This document shows positions 43,754 to 53,153 of a DNA stretch of 64,000 nt, in pieces. Numbering within the stretch: the stretch's first letter is position 1; each line of letters begins with the position of its first letter. The DNA comes from Anaerorhabdus furcosa (GTDB taxonomy: Bacteria > Bacillota_I > Bacilli_A > Erysipelotrichales > Erysipelotrichaceae). Below the pieces are notes generated by a model. It was not told where the DNA came from, searched no databases, and was given only the letters and a program-made list of their open reading frames with translations. A program made the position numbers and the translations under genes. Where the stretch lies: the NCBI RefSeq assembly GCF_900167375.1, contig NZ_FUWY01000002.1, forward strand, positions 124,001 through 188,000. The letters are read 5' to 3'.

Positions 43754-44938
43754 TTATTGTTGAAGTTGATGAATAAAATTAAGTGCTTGTTTTGTGGTTT
43801 CAAAACGTGCTGTATACATTTGATTTCCCATTGCTTCTTGAAATATTTCAGGCATTCTTTCACACATGCAAAGATGATCTTTGTATTTTTTTAAAACATC
43901 ACTATGTGATAACTTGTGATTAATTTCATCACGTCTACCATAATATACACAAACATAAGGACGGTGTTCAGGATCAAACTGTCCTTCATTGAAACAAATC
44001 ATATTAGCCCAGATTTGATAAACACTGATATCACTTGCAAAATTCATCATATCAGGTGTATAACCACCAGGAGGACGCATGTTGACTTCTAGTGCAACAA
44101 GATCGCCTTTTTTACCAATGCCTTCTTTATCATGCAATAATCTAAAGTATTCACAATGAAAGAATCTACTTTTAACATCGAAGGCACGAATAACACGTTG
44201 TCCAATTTCTTTTAAATCAGATGGAACATGCTTATAGGAATAATAAAATATTTCTTTTTTTTCATTAACGATATCCATAATTGAATTTGGAAATTGATGT
44301 GCTGTCTCATAGATAATATTTGAATTTGCATCGCATATACCGTCATATGAAATAATCTCTCCTTCAATGTATTCTTCCATAATGACTTGATAGGAAGGGA
44401 TATTTTTAAAGAATTTCATTACTTCTTTTTCATTTGATAATTTATAAGTAGTAGAGGCACCAACGCCACTATCAGGTTTTACAATAACAGGATATCCTAC
44501 TTGAAGGATGAACTCTTTTGCTTTATCAAGGGTTGATACTAAATGATGACGAGCCGTAACTACGTTTGCTTTTTTATAATACTTTTTCATTTCGGATTTA
44601 AATTTATAAGGCCGAATATCATTATATTGAACACCTGTTTGGATATTAAAATCTGTTCTTAATTTTGCATCTTGTGTAAGCCAGTATTCGTTGTTTGATT
44701 CTACCCAATCAATCTTTCCATATTTATAAGAAAAGAAAGCAACCGCTTTGAAAACTTGATTATAATCTTCTAGTGATTGTACTTGATAATAATCATCTAA
44801 GGAATCCCGACATGCAGGACTTAATTGTACAAGTGAATCTTCACCAATTCCAAGTGTTCTAACACCATTATTCTTGAGTGCTTCACAAAATAAATAATAG
44901 GACTTTGGAAAGTTTGGTGAAATAAAAATAAAATTCAT
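43754..44938 (-). CDS. ATP-grasp ligase-like protein
   Basis: The 394-residue protein has a Rossmann-like N-terminal domain (FIFISPNFPKSYYLFCEAL), then an ATP-grasp fold: VGYPVIVKPDSGVGASTTYK (Lys and the Gly-rich loop), YQVIMEEYIEGEIISYDGIC and the metal-binding ALEVNMRPPGG. It should form an amide or thioester bond with ATP, like carboxylate-amine ligases. The start is ATG 44938, with AGAGGT upstream; the frame's extra TTG is rejected. It is upstream of and close to the esterase gene, suggesting that one protein builds and the other cleaves or transfers an acyl group. That idea is an inference. Confidence 0.83.
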   Translation of the reverse strand: MNFIFISPNFPKSYYLFCEALKNNGVRTLGIGEDSLVQLSPACRDSLDDYYQVQSLEDYNQVFKAVAFFSYKYGKIDWVESNNEYWLTQDAKLRTDFNIQTGVQYNDIRPYKFKSEMKKYYKKANVVTARHHLVSTLDKAKEFILQVGYPVIVKPDSGVGASTTYKLSNEKEVMKFFKNIPSYQVIMEEYIEGEIISYDGICDANSNIIYETAHQFPNSIMDIVNEKKEIFYYSYKHVPSDLKEIGQRVIRAFDVKSRFFHCEYFRLLHDKEGIGKKGDLVALEVNMRPPGGYTPDMMNFASDISVYQIWANMICFNEGQFDPEHRPYVCVYYGRRDEINHKLSHSDVLKKYKDHLCMCERMPEIFQEAMGNQMYTARFETTKQALNFIHQLQQ

Positions 44939-45070
44939 CAAACTATACCTCTCTTTAAAATATTATACCAAATACAAAAGAAAATAGAAGATAGAATTCA
45001 GTATTGTTTTGGATTGAGTAAAGTGAAAGAGTGACATATAATGAATTCAATGAATAAAGGAGAGTAAAAT

Positions 45071-45919
45071 ATGATAATTCAAGATGTGATTCAAACAATT
45101 AAGGAATACTATGCAGGAATTGATTTTCATGGAAATAAAATTGATGATGAGAAAACAAGAGACCAAGTTTTATATGGCAATACTAACCAAAAATGCACAG
45201 GAATTGTTACAACATGTTATTGTTCAATCAATGTGATTAAGCAAGCAATAGAAAAGAAAGCGAATTTGATTATTTGTCATGAATCAGCATTTTATAATCG
45301 TGGGGCTAGCACAGAAAGTATGAATCGAAATAAAACGTTAGTAGAGAAAAAGCGTTTATTAGAAGAATTTGGAATTGTTGTATGGCGAAATCATGATTAT
45401 ATCCACTCTGGTATGAAAAATGATCAAGGCGAATTAACGGATGGTATTTTTTATGGTTTAATGAAAATACTAGATTGGGAGAAATATTTAATTGCACCAA
45501 TTAGAACACCAATGTTATTTGATATTCCAGAAACAAATACAAAAGAGTTAGCATCATTAATCACAGATAAATTAAATCTAAATGGAATCAAAATCATTGG
45601 AAATGAAAATGCAACAATTAAAAGAGTTCTTATTGCAGAACATATCATGGGAGAAAATGATTATCGTATTATAGAATTAATTGAAGAACAAAATGTCGAT
45701 TGCGTGCTTGCGATGGAGTGCATTGATTTTACTGTTGCAAGTTATATTAAAGATGCAGCAGAGCTTGAACAATCAAAAGTTATTCTTGCAATAGGTCATT
45801 TTAATCTAGAAGAACCAGGTATGAATTATTTTGCAACTCTATTACCTTCTATCTTGAAAGAAGACATTTGTTCAGAATTTATTCAATCTGGAGATATGTA
45901 TCACTTTATTACAAAATAA
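45071..45919 (+). CDS. Nif3-like dinuclear metal-centre protein
   Basis: The 282-residue protein resembles the Nif3/YqfO (GTP cyclohydrolase 1 type 2-like) family: a metal-site Glu/His in LIICHESAFYNRG, NHDYIHSG in the middle, and AIGHFNLEEPGMNY near the end, where the second half of the metal site is expected. These proteins form toroidal hexamers with two metals per chain; the reaction is unknown. AAGGAG precedes the ATG. It converges on the ABC exporter gene. Confidence 0.75.
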   Translation: MIIQDVIQTIKEYYAGIDFHGNKIDDEKTRDQVLYGNTNQKCTGIVTTCYCSINVIKQAIEKKANLIICHESAFYNRGASTESMNRNKTLVEKKRLLEEFGIVVWRNHDYIHSGMKNDQGELTDGIFYGLMKILDWEKYLIAPIRTPMLFDIPETNTKELASLITDKLNLNGIKIIGNENATIKRVLIAEHIMGENDYRIIELIEEQNVDCVLAMECIDFTVASYIKDAAELEQSKVILAIGHFNLEEPGMNYFATLLPSILKEDICSEFIQSGDMYHFITK

Positions 45920-45940
45920 AAAGGGCGAAAGCCCTTATTT
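45919..45940. terminator. Bidirectional terminator between the Nif3-like and ABC exporter genes
   Basis: AAGGGC, GAAA, GCCCTT form a stem with a stable tetraloop, and A/T runs on both sides give U-tracts in either direction. It overlaps both stop codons. Confidence 0.8.
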
Positions 45941-47668
45941 ACTAAATTGCATATTGTATAGATTTGCATAAGTTTTACCATTTTGAATTAGTTCATCATG
46001 GCTTCCTTCCTCAATGATACCTTCTTCAGAAAGGACTAGGATTTTCTTTGCATTTCTAATTGTTGATAATCGATGAGCAATAACAAACGTAGTTCTATTT
46101 TTTGCTAGACCTTCTAGTGAATCTTGAACTACTTTTTCACTTTCATTGTCTAGAGCGCTTGTTGCTTCATCGAAGATTAAGATTGGTGGATTCTTTAGGA
46201 AAACACGAGCAATTGCTAAACGTTGTTTTTGACCACCAGATAGTTTAACACCACGCTGCCCAATATCTGTGTTGTATCCTTCAGGTAAATCTAAAATGAA
46301 GTCGTGGGCATTTGCATTTTTAGCTGCAACTATAATTTCTTCATCTGTTGCTTCTGGTTTACCATAACGTATATTATCAAGAATTGTACCTGTAAACAAA
46401 TAAACATCTTGTTGAACAATACCAATCTTAGAACGAAGTGATTTCATTTTCACATCACGAATGTCGTGTCCATCAATGGTGATGTTACCTTCACTTACTT
46501 CATAGAAACGTGGAATCAAAGAACACAGTGTTGTTTTTCCAGCACCACTTGATCCTACAAGGGCAATGTATTCCCCAGGAGCAACATTTAAATTAATATT
46601 TTTTAATACATAATCTGATTTTTCATTATATCGAAAACCAACATTGTTAAATGATACAGCCCCTTTAACATCAACTAAATCAACAGCATCTTTCTTATCG
46701 ACGATATCAGGTTCAATTTCTAAAATTTCCATGAAACGTTCATAACCTGTAATTCCTTCTTGGAATTGCTCAGTAAAGTTAATTAGTTTTTTAATAGGAT
46801 CTGTGAAATTTCCAATATAAAGTAAGAATGTAAGTAAATCGCCAAGGATTATTGTACCATTACCAATAAAAATCGAACCTGCAATAATAACAATGACAGT
46901 TACTAAAGTAATAAATGCACCTAATCCTGAATGGAATTGTGCCATTGCAAAATAACTCTTCGTTTTACTTTTTACATAGTTGTTGTTTTCGTAATCAAAT
47001 TTTTCGATTTCATCTGATTCATTTGCGAATGATTTTACAACACGAATACCAGATAAATTATCCTCAATGCGAGCATTGATTTCACCGACACGCTTTTTAT
47101 TTAACTTGAAAGCTGTTTTCATTTTGCGATTGCAATAGAATGTAAATAAAATCATAGGTGGTAATGTTATGAAGACGATGAAAGTCAGTAATGGATTAAT
47201 ATTCAATAGAATGACAAATGCACCTACGAATTTAATTATTGAAATAACGATATCTTCAGGACCATGATGATATAATTCAGCAAGTGAAAATAAATCATGT
47301 GTTAATCTTGACATGAGAATTCCTGTTTTTTGCTCATCATAGAAACTAAATGATAATTTTTGATAATGTGTAAATAAGTCATTACGCATATCATGTTCCA
47401 TATAAACACCCATCAAGTGTCCTTTATAAGTAATAAAGAAATTAGCAGCAAATTCAATGCAAACTAAGCCAATCATAAAGGCACCAATCATGAAAATAGC
47501 ATTGTATTCAATAGGTGTTTTTACAAGGATTGTATTGGTAATTTCTCTAGTACATAAAGGTAGAATTAATGAGATAGCTGCTACAACTAGAGCACAAAAC
47601 ATATCCGCAAAGAATAGTTTTTTATATGGTTTGTAATAGGATAAGAATTTTTTAACCCGATTATTCAT
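45935..47668 (-). CDS. ABC exporter, fused membrane and ATPase domains
   Basis: The 577-residue half-transporter has six membrane helices (about 15-310), then an ATPase domain with Walker A GSSGAGKTTLCSLIPRFYE, Q-loop IVQQDVYLFTG, signature LSGGQKQRLAIARV, Walker B ILIFDEATSALD and switch His FVIAHRLSTI. It has the MsbA/BmrA layout and would work as a homodimer. It exports a lipid, drug or peptide, not decidable from sequence. The ATG follows GGGGGAC. It is divergent from the efflux operon at 47808. Confidence 0.93.
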   Translation of the reverse strand: MNNRVKKFLSYYKPYKKLFFADMFCALVVAAISLILPLCTREITNTILVKTPIEYNAIFMIGAFMIGLVCIEFAANFFITYKGHLMGVYMEHDMRNDLFTHYQKLSFSFYDEQKTGILMSRLTHDLFSLAELYHHGPEDIVISIIKFVGAFVILLNINPLLTFIVFITLPPMILFTFYCNRKMKTAFKLNKKRVGEINARIEDNLSGIRVVKSFANESDEIEKFDYENNNYVKSKTKSYFAMAQFHSGLGAFITLVTVIVIIAGSIFIGNGTIILGDLLTFLLYIGNFTDPIKKLINFTEQFQEGITGYERFMEILEIEPDIVDKKDAVDLVDVKGAVSFNNVGFRYNEKSDYVLKNINLNVAPGEYIALVGSSGAGKTTLCSLIPRFYEVSEGNITIDGHDIRDVKMKSLRSKIGIVQQDVYLFTGTILDNIRYGKPEATDEEIIVAAKNANAHDFILDLPEGYNTDIGQRGVKLSGGQKQRLAIARVFLKNPPILIFDEATSALDNESEKVVQDSLEGLAKNRTTFVIAHRLSTIRNAKKILVLSEEGIIEEGSHDELIQNGKTYANLYNMQFSK

Positions 47669-47807
47669 TGATTTGTCCCCCTTAAGTCTTTATCTAGTTT
47701 ACGATAAATTTTGTTAAAATGATAGATTTTGTCATTGCAATTGAATAACAACGTGGTACAATTACTATTGTATTAATAAACTAGTACAATGAGATAGTGG
47801 AGGATAT

Positions 47808-48719
47808 ATGAAGAAAGTACTCAAATGGATTGGGATTATATTGGTTGTGGTTGTTGCGGGGTTCTTTGCATTGAATTTATTAATGCCAAAACCTAGCGCT
47901 GATGAGAATAAAGAACTAACTGAAACAATGAATAGTATGATGATGGGAAATACAACTCAAAGTGATTTAGTGGAAACTGACAAAGGGATTGTCTATAACG
48001 GAAAAGTTGTACCCGTGGATACCTATTACTATTCTAAAGATCCAACGTTAACATTTAATAAAGTCTATGTAAAAGAAGGAGATATTATCGAAGATAAAAC
48101 AATCCTTTTTGATTATAAAGTAGATAATAGTATTGATGCTCAAATTGATGTATTAGATAAAAACTTTGTTAACATGCAACAAGAGCTAGATGATTATTAT
48201 ACTCGTTTAGAAAATATAAAAGGTGAAATTGCTGGTGCAGATCAATCTGATAAATCTTATATTAATTTCTTACAAGTAGAATACAACAATGCAGAGAAAA
48301 GAATTAGTGAAATCAAGGTAGAATGGACAAATGCTGAAGCTAAAATTGAAAATCTAAGAAAAGTCAAAAAAGATGGCAAAATTATTTCAGATATTGGTGG
48401 ACTTGTTTATAAAGTAAATGAATCGAATTCAATTGATCCTTCAAGTAAAACAGGTAGTGCTTATATTGTTCTATATTCAACATCAAAGAAAGTAAGAATT
48501 AGCGTATCTGAATACGAATATCAACTAGTATCCGTTGGTCAAGATGTTGAAGTGGCGATTGAGAGTACAGGGAAGACATATACATGCAAAGTGCTTGCAG
48601 TAGATACAATGCCAAACAACTTAGAAACACAAGATACATCTTACTACAATGTAGATATTGAAATACCAGAAGAAGTTCCTTATGGATACAGTGCAATCGT
48701 AACGGTGCCAAGACAATGA
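47808..48719 (+). CDS. Membrane-fusion (HlyD/MacA-like) efflux adaptor
   Basis: The 303-residue protein has one N-terminal membrane anchor (about 5-24), a first barrel-sandwich half (VDTYYYSKDPTLTFNKVYVK), a coiled coil (about 118-180), the second half and a beta-barrel domain (KVRISVSEYEYQLVSVGQDV). It is short, as in Gram-positive adaptors that work with MacB-type permeases. GGAGG precedes the ATG. The gene's stop overlaps the ATPase start as ATGA, so the three genes 47808-50628 form an operon. Confidence 0.88.
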   Translation: MKKVLKWIGIILVVVVAGFFALNLLMPKPSADENKELTETMNSMMMGNTTQSDLVETDKGIVYNGKVVPVDTYYYSKDPTLTFNKVYVKEGDIIEDKTILFDYKVDNSIDAQIDVLDKNFVNMQQELDDYYTRLENIKGEIAGADQSDKSYINFLQVEYNNAEKRISEIKVEWTNAEAKIENLRKVKKDGKIISDIGGLVYKVNESNSIDPSSKTGSAYIVLYSTSKKVRISVSEYEYQLVSVGQDVEVAIESTGKTYTCKVLAVDTMPNNLETQDTSYYNVDIEIPEEVPYGYSAIVTVPRQ

Positions 48720-49405
48720 GTGAAGTCGTTATTGAATGTATAGACATCAAAAAGATTTATAATCCTGGTGTTAATGAAACGCATGCATTAGCAGGTGTAT
48801 CATTCAAGATTCATAAAGGTGAGTTTGTGTCAATTATTGGTGCTTCCGGTAGTGGTAAGAGTACATTACTGAATACATTAGGTTTATTGGATAAACCAAC
48901 AAGTGGAGAATATCACTTGAATGGTGAAAATGTTACAAGTTACTCTGAAAAGCAATTAACCAATTTAAGACTGAAGAAATTTGGATTTATTTTTCAATCA
49001 TTTAACTTGATGAATAACATTACTTGTATAAAAAATGTGGAACTTCCCATGTTGTATGCAGGGATTCCTTCATCTAAAAGAAAAAAGATGGCTGAAGAGA
49101 AAATGGACCGAATGATGATTAAAAATCAAGCCAATAAAAAACCGATGACTTTATCTGGAGGACAAAGACAAAGAGTAGCGATTGCACGTGCTTTAGTCAA
49201 TAATCCAGAGGTTATCTTTGCGGATGAGCCAACAGGTGCCTTGGATTCAAAAACAACTGTAAGTATCTTAGAATTGTTAAAAGAATTAAATGAACAAGGG
49301 AACACGATTGTTGTTGTTACCCATGATATGAATGTTGCGAAAACAGCAAAACGAATCATCACGATTAAAGATGGAAAAATAGAAAGTGATGTGAGTAATG
49401 TATGA
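48716..49405 (+). CDS. MacB/LolD-type ABC ATPase
   Basis: The 229-residue ATPase has Walker A SIIGASGSGKSTLLNTLGLL, Q-loop GFIFQSFNLM, signature LSGGQRQRVAIARAL, Walker B VIFADEPTGALDSKT and switch His VVVTHDMNVA. It powers the permease encoded next, whose start overlaps its stop by four bases (ATGA). Confidence 0.94.
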   Translation: MSEVVIECIDIKKIYNPGVNETHALAGVSFKIHKGEFVSIIGASGSGKSTLLNTLGLLDKPTSGEYHLNGENVTSYSEKQLTNLRLKKFGFIFQSFNLMNNITCIKNVELPMLYAGIPSSKRKKMAEEKMDRMMIKNQANKKPMTLSGGQRQRVAIARALVNNPEVIFADEPTGALDSKTTVSILELLKELNEQGNTIVVVTHDMNVAKTAKRIITIKDGKIESDVSNV

Positions 49406-50628
49406 TTTTTGAATATATTAAATTATCAGTAAGAGAATTACTCAATAATAAATTGAGATCATTTCTATCACTTATAGGAATTGTTATTGGAGTAGCAGTT
49501 GTCTTTATTATTTTCTCTATTTCAGATATTGCTAATGTAGCAATTACAAATCAAATAACAGGAACAAATGGTTCTGTAAACATTAACTATGTAAAGGATC
49601 GTACTGATAAGTTTGAAGTGTTGAATCAATCCATGAATTCGAATTTTGGAGGAATGGGTAGCAAACAATATGTATTTGATTTAAATGATTTAGAAGATTT
49701 AAAACAGATAAAAGGTGTAGAAGATGCATTAGCGGTTGCAACAGCTTATGAGAATGTAAAAGTAAATCGTGATACATTTCAAGTTGCAATAAGAAGTGCA
49801 CCAGAAAATTTTATGGACTTTTATGAATTTAAAATGGTTGCAGGAAATTCATTTGATGCATATCCAAAAGATGAGCGAATTAATCTAGCCATCATTAATG
49901 ATAAAATTCTAGATGACTATCTTCAAATTCCTGCAGAACAAGCAATTGGACAAAAAATAAAAATAAAGAATCGATTGTTTACAATTGCGGGGGTTACTAA
50001 TACACCGAATCAAAACTTAGGGACAATGATTGCGATTGATCAAGAAGCATATGATTTAATGTATTCTAAAGGTACAATCCAATACTTGTCAGTAAAAGTA
50101 AAACCAGGAGAAGATTTAGAAACAACATCTCAATTGGCAGTAGATAAATTGAATGAAATCCATGGTTATCAAAACACAAAGAATGGGTATGCATTGGAAG
50201 ACTTGTCTTTCTTTATCCAACAAGTAACACAAGTAACTGGCATTCTTTCATTGGTCATGGGGATTATTGCATCCATTTCATTGCTAGTTGCAGGGATTGG
50301 TGTAATGAACATCATGTTAGTAAGTGTTGTTGAAAGAACTAGAGAAATTGGTGTAAAAAGAGCAATTGGGGCTAGTAAATCAGCAATACGTATCCAATTC
50401 ATTGTAGAATCCTGCTTATTAACACTAATTGGTGGTATAATAGGAGTTACTATTGGAATAGGCGTTATTAAAATTGCCTTAATGGTATTGAATATGCAAC
50501 TGCCAATCAATGGATCGTATGTAGCCTTTGCGTTAGTATTCTCAATTACGTTGGGTATACTATTTGGTTATCTACCTTCTAAACGAGCAGCAAACCTCAA
50601 TATTATTGAAGCAATCCAATCAGAATAA
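49402..50628 (+). CDS. MacB-type ABC permease
   Basis: The 408-residue protein has one N-terminal membrane helix (about 17-38), a MacB periplasmic-core-like extracellular domain (about 45-265), and three C-terminal helices of the FtsX fold. The boxes GIGVMNIMLVSVVERTREIG and RAIGASKSAIRIQFIVES are typical. With the adaptor and ATPase it forms a tripartite-like efflux pump. The ligand could be an antimicrobial peptide. Confidence 0.93.
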   Translation: MIFEYIKLSVRELLNNKLRSFLSLIGIVIGVAVVFIIFSISDIANVAITNQITGTNGSVNINYVKDRTDKFEVLNQSMNSNFGGMGSKQYVFDLNDLEDLKQIKGVEDALAVATAYENVKVNRDTFQVAIRSAPENFMDFYEFKMVAGNSFDAYPKDERINLAIINDKILDDYLQIPAEQAIGQKIKIKNRLFTIAGVTNTPNQNLGTMIAIDQEAYDLMYSKGTIQYLSVKVKPGEDLETTSQLAVDKLNEIHGYQNTKNGYALEDLSFFIQQVTQVTGILSLVMGIIASISLLVAGIGVMNIMLVSVVERTREIGVKRAIGASKSAIRIQFIVESCLLTLIGGIIGVTIGIGVIKIALMVLNMQLPINGSYVAFALVFSITLGILFGYLPSKRAANLNIIEAIQSE

Positions 50629-50642
50629 TTAAGGAGGACATT

Positions 50643-51086
50643 ATGACATTTTTAGAAGACTTAAGAAAAGCTAATATTCAAGCGATGAAAGATAAAGATA
50701 CATTGAAAAAAGGAGTTTATTCTTTATTGATTTCAGCAATTAATCTTGCAGAAAAAGAAAAAGGAGAACCACTTACAAATGAAGAAGCAATTAAGTATGT
50801 ACAAAAAGAAGTGAAGCAAACAAAAGAATCATTAGACTTAACTCCCCAAGATCGTACAGATTTAATTGAAGAAGCTAAAAAGAAAATTGAATTATTAGAA
50901 AGCTATTTACCTAAACAATTAAACGTAGAAGAATTAGAAAAAGAAATTCAAGTATTTATGGCTGAACATGGTTTAGAACCGATTAAGAAAAATCAAGGTG
51001 AAATCATGAAGGGCTTAATGGCAAAACTTCAAGGTGCAACAGACGGTAAAAGTTTGAACATCGCATTAGCAAAAATTCTTAAATAA
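50643..51086 (+). CDS. yqeY: YqeY/GatB-like protein
   Basis: The 147-residue protein is a helical YqeY-family member: FLEDLRKANIQAMKDKDTLK at the start, KGEPLTNEEAIKYVQKEVKQ, LLESYLPKQLNVEELEKEI and the end GRxxxMGxLMAKLQGATDGKSL-like LMAKLQGATDGKSLNIA. The domain is related to the tail of the amidotransferase subunit GatB, which binds tRNA. AAGGAGG precedes the ATG, 14 bases after the permease stop, so it may be read through from the efflux operon. Confidence 0.88.
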   Translation: MTFLEDLRKANIQAMKDKDTLKKGVYSLLISAINLAEKEKGEPLTNEEAIKYVQKEVKQTKESLDLTPQDRTDLIEEAKKKIELLESYLPKQLNVEELEKEIQVFMAEHGLEPIKKNQGEIMKGLMAKLQGATDGKSLNIALAKILK

Positions 51087-51087
51087 C

Positions 51088-51122
51088 AAAAAAACTCCGA
51101 GATTAATTTCTTGGAGTTTTTA
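51088..51122 (+). terminator. Terminator after yqeY
   Basis: AAACTCCGAG pairs with CTTGGAGTTT (one G-T pair) around an eight-base loop, followed by T residues. It starts two bases after the stop codon. Confidence 0.8.
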
Positions 51123-51196
51123 AATAAAAAAGGGAAATTCATCCCCAACACTTTAATTATAGCACTAAATAAAAATAAGTATAGACTACCAATATA

Positions 51197-51358
51197 ATGT
51201 ATATAAGGTATTATAAAGATGTAAATAGAGGAACTACTGAAAGGAGGTACTCAATTACATATGAAAAAGGTGTTACTAGAATATTAAGTCAAGTTTTCAA
51301 ATTTCTTGCAGATAAGGATTTGGAAACGGAAATAGTTAATTATCAATCGTGTGAATAG
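51197..51358 (+). CDS. Doubtful 53-residue frame in the yqeY-XRE gap
   Basis: The frame reads MYIRYYKDVNRGTTERRYSI, then KGVTRILSQVFKFLADKD and a stop. It is hydrophilic and looks codon-like, but ATG 51197 overlaps a TATAAT promoter box and has no ribosome site. A strong AAAGGAGG at 51239 instead precedes an eight-codon peptide (MKKVLLEY) in another frame. The stretch is either a decayed gene or a leader-peptide region. The rest of 51123-51480 holds nothing else I can name. Confidence 0.2.
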   Translation: MYIRYYKDVNRGTTERRYSITYEKGVTRILSQVFKFLADKDLETEIVNYQSCE

Positions 51359-51480
51359 AAAGTTGGAGTCTGCAGAGGATAGACCAATGGACAACATATC
51401 ATAAAAATTAAATGAATTTGAAAGCTCGAGATAAATCGAGAAAATTAGATATAGTTCTAACTTAGATTAGATTATCAAGT

Positions 51481-51510
51481 AAAAGTAACGCTTGTTCGCG
51501 TTACTTTTTT
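51481..51510. terminator. Terminator at the end of the XRE regulator gene
   Basis: AAAGTAACGC pairs with GCGTTACTTT around TTGTTC, with T-rich ends on both strands. The regulator's stop codon (51501-51503) lies within the stem. Confidence 0.75.
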
Positions 51511-52661
51511 GTATGCTTGAATTTTATGTAAAGTAAATAGATAATGCACAAAATACTAATAATATTTAGATAAATGAGTGATTTAGAAAATTTAGCTACT
51601 ATATCTTTTGATTGGTTTCTATAAACAACCTCATTTTTAGAATCGTTGAATGATTTGATATTACAATGCGTTTCACAAATTTCCCGTTCATTAATATAGG
51701 TATCAAGGAGTACGAAATCATCGGCTGTTGCTTCTTTGAAGGGTTTAAACTCATCGGGATATAGCCTTTGAAAACCTGTATAAGTCTTCGCATATTGATC
51801 TTTGTAGACAGTATATTCTTCTGGTGAGAATTGCTTTGTTGTTATAGGTATATTGATGTAGATACTACATGCGATAAAAGAAAGAACAAAAAGTACGAAG
51901 GCAATAACATTTGGTTTTAAGATGTTCTTTTTTTGCGGAAGCTTTAACATTTTGTTTTTCAAGATATTTAAAAAATTTCCTATTAAAATACTGATTGCTG
52001 TTAATATTGGTAGATAGATAAGATAATTGGATAAAGTAAGATAGATTGTTAAGTCAGAATAATAAGTAACATCAGCTACTTCGCTATAGAGTAAAGGTGT
52101 TTCGGATAAATATGTAGCTATAAATTGAGTAATTGCTTGAGCGTTTAGATTTAAAATTAAGAATGGCAATATAAATAGAGTTAATGAAATAAACCAAATA
52201 ACCCAAGAACTTAATTTATCAAGGTAGCCTTTTTCGTATTTTTGGATTTTATAAGAATTAATACTAATAAAAGTGAATGAAATTACAGAAAATCCTAGAT
52301 AAATAAAGAAAGGAAATTCAAACTTCTTAGTTAAAAAATAAAGACCTAGAAATATGAGTAATCCTATAAAAAGGATAGCAATTGATATTGTTCTTTTCTT
52401 TTCGAAGTTGAGTTCAATTAATTCGTTTAATGCTACATTTGTATCAACTTTAGTAGAAGATTGTTCACAGTTAAGCAATTCATCTACAGTTAATCCATAT
52501 AAATTAGCTAAATCAATTAATGAATTCAGTTCGGGGTAACCTTGATCGCGTTCCCACTTACTAATTGTTTTATTTGAAACGCATAGAGCATCAGCAACTT
52601 CTTGCTGGGTTAGATTTTTTTCTTTTCTTAAGGTGGATAAATAGTTGCCAAGTTGTTTCAT
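51501..52661 (-). CDS. XRE-type HTH regulator with membrane domain
   Basis: The 386-residue protein has an N-terminal XRE helix-turn-helix (LGNYLSTLRKEKNLTQQEVA, CVSNKTISKWERDQGYPELN). From residue 92 it has about seven membrane helices with a loop carrying Tyr, Asp and Glu (about 290-340). Membrane-tethered XRE proteins of this type respond to envelope conditions in Bacillota. It is divergent from the kdp microprotein genes, with about 190 bases between the starts. Control of kdp is possible, but KdpDE is the expected regulator. Confidence 0.82.
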   Translation of the reverse strand: MKQLGNYLSTLRKEKNLTQQEVADALCVSNKTISKWERDQGYPELNSLIDLANLYGLTVDELLNCEQSSTKVDTNVALNELIELNFEKKRTISIAILFIGLLIFLGLYFLTKKFEFPFFIYLGFSVISFTFISINSYKIQKYEKGYLDKLSSWVIWFISLTLFILPFLILNLNAQAITQFIATYLSETPLLYSEVADVTYYSDLTIYLTLSNYLIYLPILTAISILIGNFLNILKNKMLKLPQKKNILKPNVIAFVLFVLSFIACSIYINIPITTKQFSPEEYTVYKDQYAKTYTGFQRLYPDEFKPFKEATADDFVLLDTYINEREICETHCNIKSFNDSKNEVVYRNQSKDIVAKFSKSLIYLNIISILCIIYLLYIKFKHTKK

Positions 52662-52762
52662 ATATAATCTCCATATTCTATAAATTCACTTTAAAACAAA
52701 TATTTATAATGTACACGCCTTGAAAATAGACTTTATCTATTTAGCGTAGATAATAGCGTTTT

Positions 52763-52786
52763 AAAATCTTTATTTAATCTTAACAC
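52763..52786. promoter_or_regulatory. Candidate KdpE site, copy 1
   Basis: AAAATCTTTAT is followed two bases later by AATCTTAACAC. The same arrangement occurs at 53041 with 21 of 24 bases identical. It lies 68 bases upstream of the 62-residue microprotein start and upstream of a TATACT box. KdpE assignment is an inference from position. Confidence 0.5.
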
Positions 52787-52853
52787 AAATCATAGTTTAT
52801 TTTTAATATCTTAATGAAGACTAAACTATACTTTGGTCATGGAGGTAGAAAGT

Positions 52854-53042
52854 ATGGTATTGAATAGAACATATCTTATGATGATGGAATTATTGGGTGG
52901 TTTGAAACGATTTTTTATGAATCATGAGGGGATCTTATTCCTACTTTTATTAGTTGGGATACCGGTAGCATCTATTTTGATTATCTTTATGATTGTGTTT
53001 GCAATTATGTATCCAATCTCCTTATTAATAGGATTACTATAA
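52854..53042 (+). CDS. Small membrane protein at the kdp locus
   Basis: The 62-residue protein has one or two hydrophobic segments (ILFLLLLVGIPVASILIIFM and on to the end) after a basic N-terminus (LGGLKRFFMNHEG). ATG 52854 has GGAGG eight bases upstream; the frame's ATG at 52833 has none. It is flanked on both sides by the repeated candidate KdpE site. No family recognised. Its position suggests a helper or regulatory peptide of the Kdp pump. Confidence 0.65.
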   Translation: MVLNRTYLMMMELLGGLKRFFMNHEGILFLLLLVGIPVASILIIFMIVFAIMYPISLLIGLL

Positions 53043-53064
53043 AATCTTTATACAATCTTAATAC
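53041..53064. promoter_or_regulatory. Candidate KdpE site, copy 2
   Basis: AAAATCTTTAT, two bases, AATCTTAATAC. It overlaps the end of the 62-residue gene. A TATAAT box follows at about 53081, so the 30-residue gene and kdpFABC may have their own promoter. Confidence 0.5.
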
Positions 53065-53153
53065 TGATTTACTTTTCTTTATAATTTCTTATTAATCATA
53101 ATGTTAGAATTTGAAAATGAACAGTGATATTGTGTTCTTAAGGAGGCATTTAA

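Noticed and set aside
52662-52853. Potassium or c-di-AMP (ydaO-type) riboswitch before the kdp locus
   Set aside because: The upstream region lacks the conserved bulges and GC-rich helices of that riboswitch; only the AT-rich repeated site is visible.
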